The notes beneath the pieces were generated by a model. It saw only the letters and a list, made by a program, of their open reading frames with translations, was not told the DNA's origin and ran no database searches. A program made the translations under genes and the position numbers. DNA of 64,000 bases from Opisthorchis felineus (Eukaryota; Platyhelminthes; Trematoda; Opisthorchiida; Opisthorchiidae). This document shows, piece after piece, positions 62,201 through 64,000 of this stretch (position 1 is its first letter; each line of letters begins with the position of its first letter). The stretch spans positions 1,083,097-1,147,096 of the forward strand of contig SJOL01006425.1 of NCBI GenBank assembly GCA_004794785.1, read 5' to 3'.

Positions 62201-64000
62201 CGCCACGCTTCCGACGAACAGCAAGACTGACAAAATAATCTTCGAGACACCCACGATCAACCACCAATAACGGACTACAAAGAAAAGCTGAAGAGATGGA
62301 CTGAACACTTCATCTCACCGCCCATATGCCTGCCCAAAAAGCAACTGACTATCGAATATAACATGGATTCCATGCCATCCATAAGCAATAGAGATGCTGT
62401 TAGCCAAAGCGAATTAGAGGAACTAATCATGCTAGCGAAGTCTCCAGGTGAATAGTGTATCCCAGGATATCGACGAAGCCCGTTTTCAGGCAGTACTCAA
62501 ATCTCCAAATAAGATCTCTGCCCCGTATGGGACGCCGAGGTTTCTATATTGGACTGGGGAACCTCTTTTCTAGTGCCGATACCTCAAGATGATAGAAAGA
62601 TATGTGAGGGCCATTGGAGTAGTAAACTGATAGACACCCAAACCTCTACCATACTACTACTGCACCAGTTCAGAGAAGCCAGTCTCATACCGGACTAAAA
62701 ATAGAGGCGTTGACCAAATATTCACGCTCCGCCGTGTTTTTGAACCAATACAAATTCCGACAGTGGAACACCGCTTGCTTCATTGAATTCTGTGGAGCAG
62801 TTGACTCAGTCAGTAGCGAACACTGAAGTACTGCGTCTCCACATGATCTGTGTCCTCACGGAATGGAATGGAAACTTGGTTATGCTTGTACCTTGTTGAT
62901 GGCGTTCTATAAACAGTAAAGATTTCTTGCGAAAGACTCGCCCTCCTCCAGGAGAACCTCGGTGTAAAATGAAGTATCTACTGGATAACAATAGCCATTG
63001 TATATAGTTTCGAAGACGCTATTGAACACTATCAGGGAGCACCCCAGCCCAGTCACGCAAAAACTTCCGAATAGACTGATGAACTCTTTTTGAAGGACAC
63101 AGATTGGAAGGTGGATGCTGTATACTGAGTGGACAAGCTTTAAGCCGCAAACCATGAATGGGCCCACACGTCTGCAGTTGTCGATAATCTCGCACAGTTC
63201 TAATCAGGGGGTTCAAAGCCCACGGTTATATCCTAGAGATAGCCTGTTCAAGTTTAGACAGGTACAAGAATGTGTCAAGCAATGATGACCTGCTAAGTAA
63301 GGATAACCTAACATCTGCCGTTCGACTATGTATGGCTATCGTTGTGTTTTCCAGCGAAGTTCCTCTGATCCACCCTTCCGTGTAACCTAATGATTTCGTC
63401 AAATAAAAAATGCACTGGGTAGAAAGTAAAAATCCAGCAACGATGATAGGAGGAATGACGAAAATAAACTTGCCTCGAATTCGCATCCCCCACGTCATCT
63501 TCGTGTACATCGGCTTCACCCACATCTCCACTAGATCTACTGAGACCACTGCTACTCTGACTTTGACTCACGGGATTCGAACGTTTCACCTGTGGCGGAT
63601 TGTTTGTATGCTCAACTGTACCGCTCGTTCCAAACAAATCGGTATACACCTCAGAGGCATCGCTATGCAGCGGATCTGTATCTGTCAGGGCTGTATCACA
63701 AGAGCTCAAAAACTGTTTCTCCGACAGAAGTTTGCCCTGTATTTGGTAGTAAGAATCACCATGTGACATGACAAATACAGTCTCATAGGGACGGTCATCC
63801 TGCCTGGAGTCGCTCAAATAGGAGTCAGATTGCATCTGCGTCATTTGAACTGCCTGATTCACACGACCCAAAGAACCGAATTGGTTTTGCTGGCGTAGAT
63901 GATCAACTCGATTATCCTGCATAGCAAGCCGACCAGTAGACCCACTTCGTTTGGGTTTAGGAGAGGTACGACACGAATCAGTCGGCAAACCGGAGTTGGG
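32059..64000 (-). CDS. GAPVD1: GAPVD1 / RME-6 homologue, C-terminal part with VPS9 domain (spliced, 5' end outside)
   Basis: Family role: a protein with an N-terminal RasGAP domain and a C-terminal VPS9 domain that activates Rab5 on clathrin-coated and early endocytic membranes. Exons, 5' to 3': 64000-63474, 60021-59588, 51297-50938, 50211-49723, 49532-49027, 47916-47691, 46947-46793, 46206-45987, 41826-41713 (optional), 41084-40675, 40586-40324, 36550-36185, 33290-33158, 32635-32504, 32232-32059. Every junction keeps frame, giving about 1,502 codons. Residues 1 to about 1010 (counting from the window edge) are Ser/Pro/Asp-rich and look disordered. From about 1010 the protein is helical, with the blocks [36 protein letters not shown] and [10 protein letters not shown], then the VPS9 core [15 protein letters not shown] and [17 protein letters not shown] see all of these in human GAPVD1 in the same order. 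The RasGAP part should lie beyond 64000. Confidence 0.88.
32504..32635 (-). CDS. GAPVD1: GAPVD1 exon n, VPS9 catalytic core
   Basis: The acceptor is TTCCGTTACAG and the donor is CAG|GTACGT. It is 44 codons, phase 0. It contains [16 protein letters not shown], the VPS9 signature (human PGADDFVPVLVFVLIK). The second Asp is in the place of the acidic residue that contacts the Rab5 nucleotide site in Rabex-5, so exchange activity is probably retained. Confidence 0.93.
33158..33290 (-). CDS. GAPVD1: GAPVD1 exon m, VPS9 domain part 1
   Basis: The acceptor is CTTCTCCTAG and the donor is [29 protein letters not shown] followed by PERF matches human VLHEHIQRLSKVVTANHRALQIPE. It ends in phase 0. This exon is too short to appear as a good open frame on its own. 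Confidence 0.9.
33291..36184 (-). other. GAPVD1 intron, 2.9 kb
   Basis: It contains one forward SINE (33425-33610), only about 135 bp before the VPS9 exon acceptor, and an unexplained 159-residue open frame on the - strand (35475-35954). Confidence 0.6.
33425..33610 (+). repeat. tRNA-derived SINE copy 4 (best preserved)
   Basis: Box A region CGGCTCAAGTGGTTAGAGCG, box B GCGGTTCGAACCTG, then a tail ending GGCACCGAAAGGGTGTTACA. The spacing of the two boxes suits a pol III promoter of tRNA origin. It is antisense to GAPVD1. Confidence 0.85.
36185..36550 (-). CDS. GAPVD1: GAPVD1 exon l, helical bundle before the VPS9 core
   Basis: The acceptor is TTGCACTTACAG and the donor is GATGT|GTAAGT. It is 366 nt, phase 2 at both ends. 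The final part, [20 protein letters not shown], corresponds to human IERSVMNRIFKLAFYPNQDG, the start of the VPS9 region. Confidence 0.88.
38255..38428 (-). repeat. tRNA-derived SINE copy 5
   Basis: Reverse orientation, near full length. Box B is mutated (GGTTTGAACC on the + strand side) and part of the box A region is deleted. Confidence 0.75.
40130..40280 (-). repeat. tRNA-derived SINE copy 6 (degenerate)
   Basis: The CCGAAGGAAGCACGAGG segment is clear. The tRNA-like half is heavily mutated. Confidence 0.6.
40324..40586 (-). CDS. GAPVD1: GAPVD1 exon k
   Basis: The acceptor is TTCTTTCACAG and the donor is TTGCG|GTAAGT. It encodes [20 protein letters not shown] and [20 protein letters not shown], matching human LQETMRCVCRFD and the stretch ending RKRAPYIAYLTR. 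It ends in phase 2. Confidence 0.88.
40675..41084 (-). CDS. GAPVD1: GAPVD1 exon j, start of the conserved C-terminal helical region
   Basis: The acceptor is GTTCACTCAACAG and the donor is [28 protein letters not shown] parallels human AEDILDKYRNAIKR, and the tail [20 protein letters not shown] parallels human DNEIVCFLKVQIAEAI. It ends in phase 0, exactly where exon k begins. Confidence 0.85.
41713..41826 (-). CDS. GAPVD1: GAPVD1 optional exon i (possible cassette)
   Basis: A 114-nt segment between ATTGACAG and GCCG|GTGAGT, phase 1 at both ends, so the frame holds with or without it. It reads [20 protein letters not shown], more hydrophobic than its disordered neighbours and without a match in the human protein that I recall. 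It may be a cassette exon or a chance open segment. Confidence 0.35.
42300..42680. repeat. Repeat B, copy 8 (longest)
   Basis: About 380 bp in the orientation opposite to copy 6: TGAATCTCTCGTTTATGATG, then CACAAGGTTGCTGAAAACAC, CAGCCCACGACCGGTTTCGC, GGGCTCATCAGGTAGGCGCA, and a second inverted start (CATAAACGAGAGATTCAG). It may be two units joined. Confidence 0.75.
44397..44622 (-). CDS. Candidate GAPVD1 exon (alternative, paired with 44761-44903)
   Basis: The acceptor is GGATGGTTAG (weak tract) and the donor is AAGG|GTGACT. It is phase 0 in and phase 1 out, so together with the candidate at 44761-44903 it could be inserted between exons h and j without breaking the frame. The peptide includes [20 protein letters not shown]. 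The splice sites are mediocre and I see no homologue. Confidence 0.25.
44761..44903 (-). CDS. Candidate GAPVD1 exon (alternative, paired with 44397-44622)
   Basis: After a good acceptor (TTTTACCCGACCTCAG) an open frame starts in phase 1, as exon h requires, and reads [20 protein letters not shown]. It looks like real protein. The donor is uncertain: CCCG|GTGGGA (phase 0) is used here, and other in-frame GTs lie just downstream. The candidate fits only if it is followed by a phase 0-to-1 exon. Confidence 0.35.
45785..45895. repeat. Solitary arm of the foldback-like element (opposite orientation)
   Basis: CAACTGCGCAGTGA, CGAAACGTTTGCAAGCTAAT, CAAACTCGGCGGACAGATCA and CAACTCATCAACC parallel the right arm at 24.7-24.8 kb. 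Confidence 0.7.
45987..46206 (-). CDS. GAPVD1: GAPVD1 exon h
   Basis: The acceptor is TTAAATTACAG and the donor is GGAG|GTAAAC. It is phase 0 in and phase 1 out. The sequence is Ala/Ser-rich ([20 protein letters not shown]), followed by an acidic stretch and TLIVRG. Confidence 0.75.
46793..46947 (-). CDS. GAPVD1: GAPVD1 exon g
   Basis: The acceptor is TCTCCCTGTACAG and the donor is TCG|GTAAGC. It is phase 1 in and phase 0 out, 51 codons. The basic start ([13 protein letters not shown]) is followed by a polar Thr/Pro-rich tail. Confidence 0.7.
47691..47916 (-). CDS. GAPVD1: GAPVD1 exon f
   Basis: The acceptor is CTATTTTTAG, phase 0. The donor AAAA|GTTAGC is weak but is the only one before the stop that gives phase 1. 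The peptide is Thr/Ser/Pro-rich ([28 protein letters not shown]). Confidence 0.6.
49027..49532 (-). CDS. GAPVD1: GAPVD1 exon e, with histidine-rich tract
   Basis: The acceptor GAACTTCTAG was chosen because it gives phase 1, matching exon d. An acceptor 40 bases upstream (TATCCAAG) would be out of phase. The donor is AAA|GTAGGT. The exon encodes a 22-codon tract with 15 histidines (49348-49413), flanked by Ser/Asp- and Pro/Asn-rich linkers. Confidence 0.75.
49348..49413 (-). repeat. In-frame CAT/CAC/CGT repeat coding for a His tract
   Basis: Inside GAPVD1 exon e. It has 22 codons, 15 of them His, with Arg, Asn and Tyr interspersed. The mix of CAT and CAC codons shows that it is not a fresh slippage product. 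Confidence 0.85.
49723..50211 (-). CDS. GAPVD1: GAPVD1 exon d
   Basis: The acceptor is TGTATCGGTAG and the donor is GAAT|GTGAGT. It is 489 nt, phase 1 at both ends. The sequence is low-complexity ([37 protein letters not shown]). A CSSC pair near its start is isolated and does not make a zinc finger. Confidence 0.75.
50938..51297 (-). CDS. GAPVD1: GAPVD1 exon c
   Basis: It follows an 8.3-kb intron. The acceptor is TCGATTCTAG and the donor is CCTG|GTATGT. It is phase 1 at both ends. The peptide is basic and Ser-rich ([20 protein letters not shown]; later [18 protein letters not shown]), a likely target for basophilic kinases or 14-3-3 binding (inference). Confidence 0.75.
52850..52935 (-). 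repeat. tRNA-like fragment (SINE or pseudo-tRNA)
   Basis: On the - strand TATGGAGCAACGTG precedes GGGTTCAAATCTCC, a perfect box B. No matching acceptor stem was found. I saw no second copy in the window, so its family is unknown. Confidence 0.35.
52988..53316. repeat. TTGCTTG / TTTGCTTG minisatellite
   Basis: About 330 bp of 7- to 8-base units (TTGCTTG, TTTGCTTG, TTGCTTGC) with few interruptions. The + strand is almost without A. Because the common 7-base unit has no stop in any frame, three overlapping Cys/Leu-rich open frames arise by chance; they are not genes. Confidence 0.95.
55690..55820 (-). repeat. Second tRNA-like SINE family (D), copy 2
   Basis: On the - strand GTGGCCGAACGGTTTAGTC resembles the start of a tRNA-Ser/Leu, followed by GGTTGCGAGTTCGAA (box B). 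The acceptor stem does not pair convincingly, so it is not a working tRNA gene. The tail resembles copies 1 and 3. Confidence 0.55.
55965..56100 (+). repeat. Second tRNA-like SINE family (D), copy 3
   Basis: GTTAGTTCGAATCTC (box B like), then GATTCGTGAGATGCGCACTG, shared with the copies near 14860 and 55730. It lies 150 bp from copy 2 in the opposite orientation. Confidence 0.45.
56174..56200. repeat. (CAT)9 microsatellite
   Basis: Nine uninterrupted CAT units in the 8.3-kb GAPVD1 intron. Confidence 0.95.
57163..57185. repeat. (CA)n microsatellite
   Basis: About eleven CA units in the 8.3-kb GAPVD1 intron. Confidence 0.95.
58520..58600 (-). repeat. tRNA-derived SINE copy 7 (tail only)
   Basis: Only the tail remains, with GCCACCCGAAGGAAGCAC and the CTGTCAGGTTGCC segment. 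The tRNA-like head is absent. Confidence 0.6.
59588..60021 (-). CDS. GAPVD1: GAPVD1 exon b
   Basis: The acceptor is CCCCTTTTTTCCCAG and the donor is AATG|GTAAGA. It contributes about 144 codons of acidic, Ser-rich sequence containing [17 protein letters not shown] and [17 protein letters not shown] stretches. It looks disordered, with no known domain. Several S/T-P and R..S sites suggest phosphorylation (inference). Confidence 0.75.
60022..63473 (-). other. GAPVD1 intron with GC donor, 3.45 kb
   Basis: Its 5' border is GCAAGT rather than GTAAGT and its 3' border is CCCAG. Most of it is a decayed LINE inserted in the opposite orientation. Confidence 0.6.
61250..63150 (+). mobile_element. Decayed RTE-like LINE (endonuclease and reverse transcriptase remnants)
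   Basis: At 61280-61530 the frame reads [14 protein letters not shown]... [20 protein letters not shown] and then [10 protein letters not shown], matching the end of an AP-type LINE endonuclease (usual form ...KDxFYxxLSxLxRxAKRSD...AGDxNAQVG). At about 62290 LKRWTEHF, and at about 62700 [14 protein letters not shown], correspond to reverse-transcriptase blocks in the same order. Stops and frame changes throughout show it is dead. It is antisense to GAPVD1 and lies in its intron. Confidence 0.7.
63474..64000 (-). CDS. GAPVD1: GAPVD1 exon a (5' end cut by window edge)
   Basis: Open from the window edge. It is Ser/Asp/Gln-rich, with a central less polar stretch ([20 protein letters not shown]). 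The donor is unusual: TTCGAG|GCAAGTT, a GC donor with otherwise excellent consensus. It ends in phase 2, which the next exon needs. Confidence 0.75.

Noticed and set aside
1..64000. Prokaryotic operons, CRISPR arrays, phage or plasmid systems
   Set aside because: Spliced eukaryotic genes with long introns occupy the whole window. No regularly spaced repeats with unique spacers and no operon-like ORF runs were seen.

Overview
The window is nuclear DNA of an animal. Short exons, long introns with GT–AG borders and many dispersed repeats rule out a prokaryote. I infer a trematode fluke, probably close to the opisthorchiids (Clonorchis/Opisthorchis), from the protein similarity and from a tRNA-derived SINE whose reverse strand reads GFEP.TFRSV-type peptides that I associate with fluke gene sets. 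The organism call is an inference.

Two large multi-exon genes converge tail to tail. Positions 676–30943 on the + strand hold the last 13 exons (946 codons plus stop) of a RAB3GAP2 homologue, the non-catalytic subunit of Rab3GAP. Its N-terminal half lies left of the window. Positions 64000–32059 on the - strand hold 14 or 15 exons (about 1,500 codons) of a GAPVD1/RME-6 homologue. It ends in a complete VPS9 domain, the Rab5 exchange factor module. Its N-terminal RasGAP part should lie right of the window. The stop codons are about 1.1 kb apart. Every splice junction in both models keeps the reading frame, which is the strongest internal support for them.

Both proteins regulate Rab GTPases: RAB3GAP1/2 acts on Rab3 and Rab18, and GAPVD1 acts on Rab5 at endocytic sites. 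They belong to different pathways, so their neighbourhood need not mean shared function.

Most of the window is intronic. It holds at least seven copies of a tRNA-derived SINE, about eight copies of a second unclassified repeat (called B here), a 517-bp imperfect inverted repeat with solitary arms elsewhere, two or three other tRNA-like SINE fragments, a decayed RTE-like LINE (endonuclease and reverse transcriptase remnants, about 61.2–63.2 kb), and a 330-bp TTGCTTG minisatellite. I found no rRNA, no functional tRNA, no CRISPR array and no complete mobile element. Nothing here supports a new multi-gene system. The best second-look items are the inverted-repeat structures, the possible alternative exons of GAPVD1, its histidine tract, and the convergent 3' ends.
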